This document shows, in pieces, positions 43,187 through 53,615 of a stretch of DNA of 53,890 nucleotides. The translations under genes were made by a program, and so were the position numbers. Positions within the stretch are counted from its first letter, which is position 1, and the number at the start of each line of letters is the position of its first letter. The notes under the pieces are model-generated. The model did not search any database, was not told the origin of the DNA, and saw only the letters and a list, made by a program, of their open reading frames with translations. This DNA comes from Stentor coeruleus (Eukaryota; Ciliophora; Heterotrichea; Heterotrichida; Stentoridae), in contig MPUH01000446.1 in assembly GCA_001970955.1 (NCBI GenBank), positions 1 through 53,890 on the forward strand. The letters are read 5' to 3'.

Positions 43187-43972
43187 TTAGCTAAAAGAAT
43201 CAACTTGCCTATCTTTTTCGTATAATAACTCTTTTTTTTTAATGAGATTTTCGATTTTCTTAGTCAATTTGCCTGAGAGAAGCCAAAAATAGTGCCCAAA
43301 AATAATCCCTGAGATAAGGTCGATAGAGTAATGTCCACGAAGAACAAGCATTACAAAAAATTCAGCAGAAACACTAAAAATGCCTAACGCCATCATTTGA
43401 TAGTTTTTATGCTTGTAGTTTTCTAAAGATACAAAAACCATAATGCCTACATGTCCTGAAAAGAAAAAATCAGAGGTCGCCTCATATGATACTGTTAAAG
43501 ATGGGATTCCTGGGTATTCCCAAGCCATACCTGCTGGGTACCTCATAAAGAAAATGCTCTGAATAAAAGCTCTAAATAAATAGAATGTAATCAAAAATAC
43601 TATAGGTCTAGCGGTATTTCCCCAAAGTAGATAATTAACACAAAAATACACAAATTGAAAGTCGATAAGAGAAGACGAAAAAATCAACAATAGATGCCTC
43701 ATTGAAGCATTTTCAGAAAAATATGAATTTATTGCAGCACTTGCTTCAAATAGCTTATCTTCAATACATTCTATATTGTTACGTGGAAGTCCTACTGCTG
43801 TGACTGCAAAAGATATTGCAATTGCTAAAGAGATGGCGATGCACACTGCTCGTGCTACGAAAATCCACTTTCTCTTGTCTGAGATTAAATTGTGTAAGTA
43901 AAACCTGTCTTTAAATGATAAATACTTGATTGCCTTATCGCCTGATAACAAACCCTGATCTGCCATATTCAC
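43187..43972 (-). CDS. PAP2-C / sphingomyelin-synthase-like membrane phosphotransferase
   Basis: 261 residues. About six hydrophobic segments: ~37-60, 92-115, 121-143, 170-182, 190-210 and 216-233. The catalytic triad of the PAP2-C (sphingomyelin synthase / phosphatidylcholine:diacylglycerol cholinephosphotransferase) family is in place: H174 in FFFSGHVG and H214 with D218 in LRGHYSIDLISG, with the family's H-x3-D spacing. These enzymes move a phospho-headgroup from phosphatidylcholine or phosphatidylethanolamine to ceramide or diacylglycerol in Golgi, ER or plasma membrane. Length is short compared with animal SMS enzymes, which carry an extra N-terminal SAM domain, and nearer the plant ROD1-like enzymes. 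The exact lipid acceptor cannot be told. Start MNMADQ: either the first or the third codon could initiate. Confidence 0.88.
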   Translation of the reverse strand: MNMADQGLLSGDKAIKYLSFKDRFYLHNLISDKRKWIFVARAVCIAISLAIAISFAVTAVGLPRNNIECIEDKLFEASAAINSYFSENASMRHLLLIFSSSLIDFQFVYFCVNYLLWGNTARPIVFLITFYLFRAFIQSIFFMRYPAGMAWEYPGIPSLTVSYEATSDFFFSGHVGIMVFVSLENYKHKNYQMMALGIFSVSAEFFVMLVLRGHYSIDLISGIIFGHYFWLLSGKLTKKIENLIKKKELLYEKDRQVDSFS

Positions 43973-46232
43973 TAATAAAGTATATATTAAGCAACAATTA
44001 TATCAAAGAAGTTATGATAAAGAACTCATTGGATAAACAACTTAATAATAGTCTATTGAATATTTGTGTAGACCATCTTATTGCTTCTTTATCTCCTTGC
44101 GGATTTTTCTGTTTGCGTAAAATGTCCACATATTTTGAAATCCTATTTAAAATGTTAAATTATTAGGTAGTGAAAATATTTAGAAAATAAGCTTAAAAGC
44201 TTTAAAAAATTGGCTTTGTGGTTCAAAATTGAGATTGAGTGATTAGTTTAGAAGATTTTATATTCAAATTTTAGATAAAAGTTTAGTTTTGTAATATTTT
44301 TCCATGTGCTTTAGTATACTCTTTATAACTTTTTGATTGATTGAAATATATGAGTAGTTTATCAGATTAAATTAATAGTATGTGCTAAAATTCTTATTGT
44401 TTCAAATGTTTAAACGTAATTAAAGGTAGTTTTTTTTTTGTTTCAAGAAAACTATCTCTAAAGGATTTTCTGTTATATGAATAGGTTTATAAGACTATAT
44501 GAAGTTATTGAAATTTCTTGTTATGCTTATGAAGAGTATAAAGTTTGAAAAGCTTAAATATTCATCGGGTACAAAAAAATATGTTCTGATCCTTCCTGAT
44601 AAAAAATGCTAAGCCCAATCTAATAACTTTTTGGTAGTATATCGTGGTGCAATTGAAAAAATGTGAGAATAAGATTGTATTAAGCTAGTTATAAGTAATC
44701 TTCATGAAAAAAAAAGCTGATTCAGGAAATAATTTCCTAGGAACTCCAATAGTTCATCAAATCACCATAGTAATGATTTTTCTGCACATTTATTAAACAT
44801 AATAAAGCATTTGAATAAGTGAAAAATAAAACTACCTAAAGGGTATAAAGTTTGAAAAAATTGACTCTAAAATAAAGACAATAATGCAATAGTAAATTTA
44901 GTTATGTTAAAAAAAAAATTTATAAAGCGACCTTATAAAGATTTCAAAAAAGCCATATAATCTACCTACTCATCTATGCTTATTTTTATATATTATCTAT
45001 GAAATTGGTACATATAAATATCAGTAACATTGTCTAATAAGCCAATTTTTTTCATTTATGCTGCTGATAATTCAATAATTCAAGATAAAGAGCCTGAGAT
45101 TAAGCTAAACTACTAAATTGAAAAGGATTGCCGAGCTACTGTAAAAAAACATACAGAAAAGTAGTAATTAGTAGTTTATATACAAATATATATTTAGCAT
45201 CTAGTAAATATACCCAAAAATTTCGAGTTATATAAATATTTGTGGGATATAAATAATAATTTTTCAGCTTTGAAAAGCTTTATGAAGACATATATTTTAG
45301 ATTGATTTAATACTTTCAAGAGTTCTATTTCACTAAGGGGATCTTGTTGAAATAGAAAAAAAATAGTATGACAAAGCTTCCATAAACTTAAAAAAAAAAT
45401 ATTTACAAAAATAATTTAAAGCATATCGGAAATAGTAAAAACATCAAGAAACCTTAAAAACATGCAAAGTAAATTTTGGGATTGAACTGCAGTTGAATTT
45501 CTAAATTTTAATCACTAAATAATTGTATGCTATAAAGAAAAAAATTCCAGTTGGATTATTTAAATTTGAATGGTTAGTTCAGCATAAGGTAAGTTTATTT
45601 TGAAAAGCTGTTTATATTATAAAGCGGCTGAAACGTAAATGAAATTTGCTTTCATTAAAGCTGAATTTTGTTTAGAGAAATTATTTAATTATTTACATTT
45701 TTATATTTTTAAGGCTCTTAACTCACTGAAGGGTTCTTTTTATACTTTTTTTATTATCTTCATATTATCCAAAGCATTTCTTTGCATGTTTGTAAAGAAT
45801 ACATATGATTTCGAGTTATTTAGCTTTTTTACTTTTAGTATAAACAATTAATAGTTAAAATTCAATGCTTCAAGCTTAGTTATATGATTGGTATAACTGA
45901 GTAGTAAATCAATTGTATCTAACTAACTTTTATTTCGATAACCATAATCAAGGTAATTTTTTTTGGGTTTTTATATCCTTTTTTAAGTTGTAATTTTCAC
46001 ATATACGATAGAGCCTTGCTTTATAAAAGTTAATAATAGCTTAACTTAGATGAATTTAATTTAATCTAACCTCAACTGGGCATATAAACTTATCTTAGCT
46101 AAGTAGAATAAAAAAAATATTGATTGAATATAAATTTTATTTAAATCACTTTTTAGCATACTAAAAAAGACCTCGCATTTTGCTTATGTTAAAAATAGTT
46201 ATAAAAATATTTTTAAAAATCTAAATGATTAG
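43973..46232. other. Long non-coding interval
   Basis: About 2.3 kb, AT-rich. Open stretches near 43930-44166 and 45639-45851 are rich in F, L, N and K and look like chance. A run resembling a tRNA T-arm at about 45480 lacks the rest of a cloverleaf. Nothing supported. Confidence 0.55.
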
Positions 46233-49200
46233 TTATTTATTGAGGATATTCAGAATTGTCTCAATACTTTCTTGTATATATGAAATCTTAGTTTCCATGT
46301 TCTCAACTCTATTATTGAGATTAGCCATGCCTGTTTTTAGTTCCTCATTATTAACTTTTATTTCACTACTGACAGCTTTCATTTCATTATTAACAAATTT
46401 GACTTCATCACTGATACTTTTAACTTTATTGTCAATAGTTTTAACAGCTTTAATTTCTTCACTTATCTGCTTTTGATTTTCATTAAGTATAGGCTTTAGA
46501 TAGTCATTTAAAAACTTTTCTTGTAAATAATCACGCATATCTCTAGTTTTTCCCTTCCACTCAGTTCCTATTGTTTCATACGCATGAATGAAATTATATA
46601 AGAATTTGTAGTTTTCAACAGGACTAAAATATGAAAAAATTTGTTCATTTTCTAATATATCCTGAGCCATTTCAAAATAATTATATGTCTCATAATTCAA
46701 TTGATGTTCATCAAGTACATCTCCTAAAATAGAAACTATCATATTAAGCATAATAACAATAATTCCTGTAACAGCTATAATAAATGTAATTGATTGAATG
46801 ATGCTGTTTTCATTAAAGCTTTCAGATTTTCCAACTATTATTCCAAATGGAAGAGACCATATAGAATTGTAATCTAAACTTGAACTGGTGGAAATTGAAT
46901 TCATTAATCCTATTGACAGAATAGTGTAAGCAAATATGATTAAATAATATTTGGTTCTAAGAATGCAGGTTTCTAGCAATCTAATAAAATATCTTGTATT
47001 ATTAAAAGCTTTAAAGCCTATAAACACTTTTATCAAATTAAAAGTTATCATTACCCATGTTAATAATAAGTGTTCGATACTAAATAAATTCAAAAGAATG
47101 TAGACTATTGTAATAAAAGATTGAATAAGATCGAACTCATACATGAAGAATGCGTTATCTTTAGCTGTAAATTGAATTGCTTCCCAAGTTATGAGTATAA
47201 TGCTAATAAACAATGCAATATAAGAAAATAATTCTTGAGTAGATGATAAAACAAAACAAATAGTTATCAAATTAATCCACATAAGTATTGTATATATATA
47301 TAAAGCTTTTTCTATTCCTTTCCATCTTATATTGATTAGATTCTTTATAAAATCAGTTTTATAAATTTCTGAATTCTTGCATGAAATAATAGCACTTAAC
47401 AGTTCTTTACTAGCCGGTGATCCAATACCAAAAGAAAGAGCGAATGGCAATTGCTTTACTTTGAGTGGAATTTTTGCTCCTCCTGATGGAGAACTTTGAA
47501 AAACTATATAATTCAAATTGCTAAGCTCTGTTATTGGCAATTTTAGTTCAGAATTTCCATAAAATGGTTCACTGTTTTGAGAAATCATAATTTTAGATAA
47601 AAAGCAATCTAGCTTTGGTGATGAATTTTTAATGATTAATGGCAAATCATTTCCCATCAGCTTCAAGGATGAATAAACTTTACTACTATGTGGAACTTCT
47701 TCAGCTAAACAGGTTAAATAATCTAATAGTATATCAGTTATAGCCTGATGATTACATTGTATTGAATAATAAAGTGGACTATGACCATATGCATCGTATA
47801 GAACAACAAATTCTTTGCTCTTAGTAAGATTTTCAATACACGTTTTATGTCCAATCATAGCCATAAAATGGAAAACAGAGTATTTAAGGTTTGAAAAAGT
47901 GATACGTGGATTTTCTATCTTTTCATATTGCTTTGAAGACAAATGCTTTAGTGTGAGTAACCATAAAAAGCCATTTTGGATACCAGATGTTAGGCTAAGT
48001 GGATCAAGACACTCATGAATTTTAGATTTTCCTGATAGTATAAAATTTTGTGAATCCATAATATTTTTGAAATCAATTAAGTAGCTTTTAACACTTCCAG
48101 ATGCAAACTTAACTCTGACTAATTTATTATATGAATCAAATTCAATAGCTTCAACTACTCCAGAGTCAATAGGAATAGTGCATTTTTCTCTTTTTTCAGA
48201 AAGATCCCATATTTTAATAACCTTATCGATGGTTCCACTTGCTAACAATTTACTATCTTGACTGAAACTAACACACACTACCAAATTTTTATGGCCAGTA
48301 AATGTGCATTCTTCTCTTCTCCTATCAAGGTCCCAAACTTTAACCAGATTATCTTCAGACCCACTTGCCAAAAATTTACCATCTGGACTGAAAACCACAC
48401 TAGTTACCAGTTTTTTATGGCCTTCAAGGGTGAATTCTTCTTTTTTTTCTTTTAAGTTCCAAATTTTGATTAGTTTATCAGCAGATCCACTTGCTAAATG
48501 TTTTCCATCTGGACTGAAACTCGTAATCGTCACAGGTTCATTATGTCCTGTCAAGGTAAATTCTTCATTTTTTTCAGCGAGGTTCCATATTTGAATCACA
48601 TTATCATAATGCCCACCAGCTAAAAATTTGCCATCTAGACTAAAACTCACACTTTTTACAGTTTCATCATTGCTTACAAGTGTACATATATTACATTTTT
48701 CAATAAGATTCCATATTTGAATCCGCTTTTCATAAGATCCACTTGCTAAATACTTCCCATCTGGACTAAAACAGACACTTGCTACAGTTTCATTATTACT
48801 TTTAAGCAAACATTCTTGTTTCTTCTCAACAAGATTCCATATTTTGATTAGATAATTATTGTATCCACTGGCTAAAAACTTCCCATCTTGACTGAAGTTT
48901 ACACAAACTACTGAATTATAAGTGCCTGTAAATGTGCATTCTTCTCTACTTTCTTTAAGATTCCATATTTTGATAAGGCTATCTTGAGATCCACTAGCTA
49001 AAAAATTCCCATTTGGACTATAAGTCAAACTTGTTACTAAACCATCATGACCATTAATACTACATTCTTCACTTTTATCATGAACATTCCATATTTTAAC
49101 CATATTATCATGGGATCCACTTGCTAAAAACTTCCCATCTGGACTAAAACACACACTTTTTATTTTATAAGAACTGTTGGTGTAAATGCTTTCAGAACTT

Positions 49201-51770
49201 TTTTCATCAAGGTTCCATATTTTAATCCATTTATCATCGGATGCACTCGCTAAAAGTTTCCCGTCTGGACTGAAACTCACACTTTTAATTTTATAATCAT
49301 ATCCTCCAAGTGTGAATTCTTCTTTTTTCTCATTAAAGTTCCATATTTTAATACTGTAATCTTCAGAGCCACTGGCTATAAACATCTCATCTGGGCTGAA
49401 ACTTAAACATGTTATGGCTTGGCTATGGCCTATAAGTGTGAATTCTTCTTTTTTCTCAGTAAAGTTCCATATTTTAATCAGATTATCATGAGATCCGCTT
49501 GCTAAAAACTTGCCTGATGGACTGAAACTAACACATGCTACCCAATTACTATGTCCTGTTAATGTGAATTCTTCTCTTTTTTCATTAACGTTCCATATTT
49601 TGATTAGTTTATCATAGGATCCACTAGCTACAAACTTCTTATCTGGACTGAAACTCACACTTGTTACTTTATTAATATGGCCCACAAGAGTACATTCTTC
49701 TGAATTTTCTTTAAGATTCCATATTTTAACTAGTTTATCTTCAGATCCACTTGCTAAATACATGCCATCTTTACTGAAACTTACACTTGTTACTGTACAA
49801 GAATGGCCTCCAAGCATAAATTCTTCTCTTTTTTCATCAAGATTCCATATTTTAATCAAGTAATCTTCAGATCCACTAGCTAAAGATCTACTATCTGGAC
49901 TAAAACTAACAGATGTTATCATTCTTTTATGTCCTGCAAATGTACTTTCTTCTTTTTTTTCAGCAAGGTTCCATATTTTAATCAGATAGTCATGAGACCC
50001 ACTTGCTAAAAATCTCCCATCTGGACTGAAATTCACACTTGTTATCGGTCTTTCATGACCTTCAAATGTGTATTCTTCTTTTTTTTCAGAAAAGTTCCAT
50101 ATTTTTACTTGATTATCGTAGGATCCACTTGCTAAAAGTCTGCCATCTGGACTGAAACTCAAACTTGTTATATCTTCAGTGTGGCCTTTGAGGGTAAATT
50201 CTTCTCTTTTTGTGGCGAGGTTCCATATTTTTATTAGCTTATCTTCAGATCCACTCGCTAAAAAGTTGCAATCTGGACTAAAAACCACACTCTTTACTTT
50301 TGAAGTATGGCTTGTAATAGTGAGTTCTTCGTTTTTTTGCTCAAGGTTCCATATTTTAATCAAGCTATCTTCAGATGCACTAGCTAAAAACTTCCTATCT
50401 GGACTAAAACAAACACTTGTTATCGGTCCACTATGGCCTGTGAACGTACATTCTTCTTTTTTTTCATCAAAGTTCCATATTTTAATCTGTTTATCATATG
50501 ATCCACTTACTACAAATTTCCCATCTGAACTGAAACTCACACATGTTACCCAGTTTTTATGTCCTTCAAGCACGAATTCTTCTTTTCTTTCAGCAAGGTT
50601 CCATATTCTAATTCGCATATCGTTAGATCCACTCGCTAAAAACTTCCCATCCGGACTGAAAGTTACACTCTTTATTGCTTTTAAACCACTTTTTAAACTG
50701 TATCCTTCTATTTTGTTCCCGAAATTCCATATTTTGATTTGTTTATCTCCAGATCCGCTTGCTAAAAACCTCCCATCTGGACTGAAACTCACACTTGTCA
50801 CAGGTTTATCATGACCTGTAAGCGTACATTCTTCTCTATTTTTATCAAGATTCCATATTTTAACAAGTTTATCATGAGATCCACTTGCTAAAAATTTACC
50901 ATCTTTACTGAAACTCACACTTGTTATCTTGTCATCATGGCCTATTAGTGTACATTCTTCTTTTCTTTCAACAAAGTTCCATATTTTAATCGAGTTATCT
51001 TCAGATCCACTAGCTAAAAATCTGCCATCTGGACTGAAATGAACACTTGTTACTGTTTCATTATGACCTTCGAGTGTGAATTCTTCTTTTTTTTCTGCAA
51101 ATTTCCATGCTTTGATTAGATTATCTCCAGATCCACTTACTAAAAATTCACCATTTGGACTGAAACTCAAACTCATAATTTTGGAAGTATGGCCTCTTAG
51201 TGTAAATTCTTCTTTTTTTCTGCCAAGGTTCCATATGTTGATAAGACCATCTTCAGATCCACTTGCTAAATATTTGTTATCTGGACTGAAAACAACGCTG
51301 GTTATCCAATCTTTATGACCTGCTAATGTGAATGCTTCTTTTTTTCTGTTAATGTCCCATACTTTTACTTTATAATCGTTTGATACACTTGCTAAATAAT
51401 TACCATCTGGGCTGAAACTTACACTTCTTACATAACCTTCATGGCCTTTGAATGTGCAGATTTCACTTTTTTTGGCAATACTCCATATTTTTACTAGGCA
51501 ATCATTAGATCCACTCGCTAAAAGCATACCATCTGGGCTACAACTCACACATGTCACACCAAATGAATGTCCTATGAAAGTTGATACATATGACTTTGGT
51601 AAGTCTAGCATTGATTCATTTTCAATAAGGTTCAAAGTTTTTTTAAGTTCTTCTAAAGCTTCAAAAGTCTTTTGCTTGCTAACTATTTGTTTTTTGCTTT
51701 CTTTTGAAACTTGAGGTTTATTTAATTCTTCAGATCCTGGAAGGAGCTTCTCGATCAGAGAATTAGACAT
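46233..51770 (-). CDS. WD40(28)-ankyrin-TRP-like cation channel-coiled coil protein
   Basis: 1845 residues in one frame with no intron. Residues 1-65: charged leader. Residues 66-1199: 27 WD40 repeats, each exactly 42 residues (consensus GHxxxVTSVSFSPDGKFLAS, then GSxDxLIKIWNLxEKKEEFTL). Residues 1200-1241: a degenerate 28th. Residues ~1298-1352: one or two ankyrin-like repeats (VFHFMAMIGHKTCIENL, YGHSPLYYSIQCNHQAITD). Residues ~1487-1685: six hydrophobic helices with a re-entrant loop between 5 and 6 (SIWSLPFGIIVGKSESF, 1637-1653) and a sixth helix IIVIMLNMIVSILGDVLDE matching TRP channel S6. The S4-like helix lacks regular arginines and the loop lacks a potassium signature, so a non-selective or calcium-permeable, not voltage-gated, channel is inferred. 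Residues ~1760-1845: coiled coil. Ankyrin-before-pore order resembles TRPV/TRPA; the WD40 head is the unusual part. Confidence 0.92.
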   Translation of the reverse strand: MSNSLIEKLLPGSEELNKPQVSKESKKQIVSKQKTFEALEELKKTLNLIENESMLDLPKSYVSTFIGHSFGVTCVSCSPDGMLLASGSNDCLVKIWSIAKKSEICTFKGHEGYVRSVSFSPDGNYLASVSNDYKVKVWDINRKKEAFTLAGHKDWITSVVFSPDNKYLASGSEDGLINIWNLGRKKEEFTLRGHTSKIMSLSFSPNGEFLVSGSGDNLIKAWKFAEKKEEFTLEGHNETVTSVHFSPDGRFLASGSEDNSIKIWNFVERKEECTLIGHDDKITSVSFSKDGKFLASGSHDKLVKIWNLDKNREECTLTGHDKPVTSVSFSPDGRFLASGSGDKQIKIWNFGNKIEGYSLKSGLKAIKSVTFSPDGKFLASGSNDMRIRIWNLAERKEEFVLEGHKNWVTCVSFSSDGKFVVSGSYDKQIKIWNFDEKKEECTFTGHSGPITSVCFSPDRKFLASASEDSLIKIWNLEQKNEELTITSHTSKVKSVVFSPDCNFLASGSEDKLIKIWNLATKREEFTLKGHTEDITSLSFSPDGRLLASGSYDNQVKIWNFSEKKEEYTFEGHERPITSVNFSPDGRFLASGSHDYLIKIWNLAEKKEESTFAGHKRMITSVSFSPDSRSLASGSEDYLIKIWNLDEKREEFMLGGHSCTVTSVSFSKDGMYLASGSEDKLVKIWNLKENSEECTLVGHINKVTSVSFSPDKKFVASGSYDKLIKIWNVNEKREEFTLTGHSNWVACVSFSPSGKFLASGSHDNLIKIWNFTEKKEEFTLIGHSQAITCLSFSPDEMFIASGSEDYSIKIWNFNEKKEEFTLGGYDYKIKSVSFSPDGKLLASASDDKWIKIWNLDEKSSESIYTNSSYKIKSVCFSPDGKFLASGSHDNMVKIWNVHDKSEECSINGHDGLVTSLTYSPNGNFLASGSQDSLIKIWNLKESREECTFTGTYNSVVCVNFSQDGKFLASGYNNYLIKIWNLVEKKQECLLKSNNETVASVCFSPDGKYLASGSYEKRIQIWNLIEKCNICTLVSNDETVKSVSFSLDGKFLAGGHYDNVIQIWNLAEKNEEFTLTGHNEPVTITSFSPDGKHLASGSADKLIKIWNLKEKKEEFTLEGHKKLVTSVVFSPDGKFLASGSEDNLVKVWDLDRRREECTFTGHKNLVVCVSFSQDSKLLASGTIDKVIKIWDLSEKREKCTIPIDSGVVEAIEFDSYNKLVRVKFASGSVKSYLIDFKNIMDSQNFILSGKSKIHECLDPLSLTSGIQNGFLWLLTLKHLSSKQYEKIENPRITFSNLKYSVFHFMAMIGHKTCIENLTKSKEFVVLYDAYGHSPLYYSIQCNHQAITDILLDYLTCLAEEVPHSSKVYSSLKLMGNDLPLIIKNSSPKLDCFLSKIMISQNSEPFYGNSELKLPITELSNLNYIVFQSSPSGGAKIPLKVKQLPFALSFGIGSPASKELLSAIISCKNSEIYKTDFIKNLINIRWKGIEKALYIYTILMWINLITICFVLSSTQELFSYIALFISIILITWEAIQFTAKDNAFFMYEFDLIQSFITIVYILLNLFSIEHLLLTWVMITFNLIKVFIGFKAFNNTRYFIRLLETCILRTKYYLIIFAYTILSIGLMNSISTSSSLDYNSIWSLPFGIIVGKSESFNENSIIQSITFIIAVTGIIVIMLNMIVSILGDVLDEHQLNYETYNYFEMAQDILENEQIFSYFSPVENYKFLYNFIHAYETIGTEWKGKTRDMRDYLQEKFLNDYLKPILNENQKQISEEIKAVKTIDNKVKSISDEVKFVNNEMKAVSSEIKVNNEELKTGMANLNNRVENMETKISYIQESIETILNILNK
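48174..51575 (-). repeat. 27 tandem 126-bp units encoding WD40 blades
   Basis: 3402 bp = 27 x 126, with no insertion or deletion between units. In the conserved strand the W of KIWN is TGG. The GH dipeptide that usually starts a blade is altered in units 8, 19, 20, 22, 23 and 24; unit 10 has SH. Antisense open frames across this region are mirror effects of the repeats. Confidence 0.95.
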
Positions 51771-53615
51771 TTATAACCATGATTTTGTGTGGTCCCTAAG
51801 TAAATAATGAATTTGAACAACTTAGAGATTTCTTTTTTAAGTGAATTAAGAATCAAGATTAAGTAAGGAAGATATTTAATCATAAAAGTATGATTAGTTT
51901 TTATGGATAAACGAGATAATCTAACTAAATTTTATAAGCAACGCCTAAGTAGTAAAGTTGTATTTTAAACTAATCATAATTTTGTAAAGGTAAGCAACTA
52001 ACTAGTATTATGATAAGAAATGCAAGTATATCCTAATTTTAAGTCACAAAATATAGTCTTTTACATAAAAAACACTTATACAGGCAAAGTTGACTTTACT
52101 TTTCATAAAAAGAATTAAGGGTAAGAAAACTTATTGTCATAAAGATAAGACGTGAAGATAAAATTAAAAACTAAGCTAAGACGAAATAAATCAAGATATA
52201 TAAACTTTTTATTTCGTAGACTGCTTGAGGGATAATATAAAGAAAAAGACGAAAAGCTTAATGATTTCAAGCAAATAATGAGAAAAAATCACTATTTCGG
52301 TAGAAAATGTGTAATGCTTTAGTTTTTAAAGTCTAAAGATATTGTTAAGAGTAAATAAGCTATATAGTAATTTTTTCTAAGAAGTCAAGAATAGAAATAG
52401 TACAGCAAGTTGGTAGAAATAACCCTTAGAGAAAATTAAAAACAAGGAAAAAATTATATAATGCTAAGACTTAAAAAATTGAATTATAATTATAAGATAT
52501 GAGTAAGTGGTTCAATAGGAATCCAATAATTTACTTTTTATTTGTAAGAAACTATTAGTAATGACTATTATATATAATAAAATTTCGCGCCAATTTTTTT
52601 TAAGCTTAGATTATGCTTTTATAAGGAAATAATAATTTTGATTGCAAAAGAGTTTTTAAGCTAAAAATCTTAAATATATCAGATTTCTTAAATATAAACT
52701 ATCTAGCATGTATATTTGTGAAGTTAAATAATATTTATAAAAGTTTTAGGTATAGAAAGATCATAATTATATATTTGCTGTATAAATAAATTAATCTAGT
52801 CAGTATGGAAGAGATAGTACCGCAAATATTGACCGAAATCAACATGGAAGATGATTTCTGAGCGAAGTGGGCTTCACTGCCAAAAGTAGTATTCATCAAA
52901 GTACCAAACGAGAAAGCACCCATAAACACGTCTAGAACTAAATGCCCAGTTTGCTATGAACAGCATAAGAACTTCAAAATATGCCTAAAGCAAGCTGGGT
53001 TTTTTAAGAAAAATAAGGTAATCACAAGACTTGCCTCCATCATCTTGATGCTAAAGAAAAGAAATAGCAAGATCTCTTCAGTCAAGCAAAGAGTCACATA
53101 ACCAGAAACAGCGAGTGGTTTAATATACTAAATCTGCCTAAAGAAAGAGATCTTAGAACCAACAAACCTTAATCAGACACGATTAAAATCATGCCACCCT
53201 AACACTAACAAACTTTCTCTCAATATGAACATTAAAAATGAAGAATAAAATTATATCAGATAAGAAATTAATGTGTGTGAAGTATGAGATGATAAGGATT
53301 GGATTAGAATATTTTTTGATTGAAATAATGATTTGGATTATAGATAAATTTTATGAAAATTAGGTTTTATGAATATTAAAATAATGTGTAAGGGTTGATT
53401 GTAATATTTTATTATATGCAAATTAGTGGTATTATAATATAATTATATCTTTGTTAGAAGACTTCACTTTTTATTGGCATGATTTATGTTTAGGAAAATA
53501 ATTTCTATATGTAGAAATCCATGTGAATTTATAGAACATCTGAGAACTAGTCGGATTATTTGAAAATATTTAGAAAAGCAAAGTTATTAAGCAAAATATT
53601 GAAATTTTTATCTAA
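51771..53615. other. Non-coding interval between tandem channel genes
   Basis: AT-rich. Holds the leader of the channel gene at left and a possible decayed gene at 52805-53172. No other feature seen. Confidence 0.5.
52805..53172 (+). pseudogene. Possible decayed gene with in-frame TGA
   Basis: Less AT-rich than its surroundings. From ATG 52805 a frame of 98 codons to TAA 53099 is interrupted only by a TGA at 52859-52861. It contains protein-like pieces such as ASLPKVVFIKVPNEKAP and KCPVCYEQHKNFKICLK, possibly a zinc-binding motif. A second frame from about 53017 to TAA 53170 gives HKTCLHHLDAKEKK, a TAG, then HITRNSEWFNILNLPKERD. The split over two frames plus stops suggests a degraded coding sequence. 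The family is unknown. Confidence 0.35.

Noticed and set aside
43930..44166. 78-codon plus-strand frame overlapping the start of the phosphotransferase gene
   Set aside because: It begins antisense to that well-supported gene, and the rest is low-information sequence.
45470..45510. GGGATTGAACTGC resembling a reverse tRNA T-arm
   Set aside because: No acceptor, D or anticodon arms could be formed around it.
1..51575. Same 126-bp period in the TPR array and the WD40 array
   Set aside because: Both repeat families happen to have 42-residue units here; the sequences are unrelated, so the shared period is a coincidence.
47815..51714. Several plus-strand open frames of 65-211 codons across the WD40 region
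   Set aside because: Antisense mirrors of the 126-bp WD40 units; the minus strand has one 1845-codon frame with clear blades.
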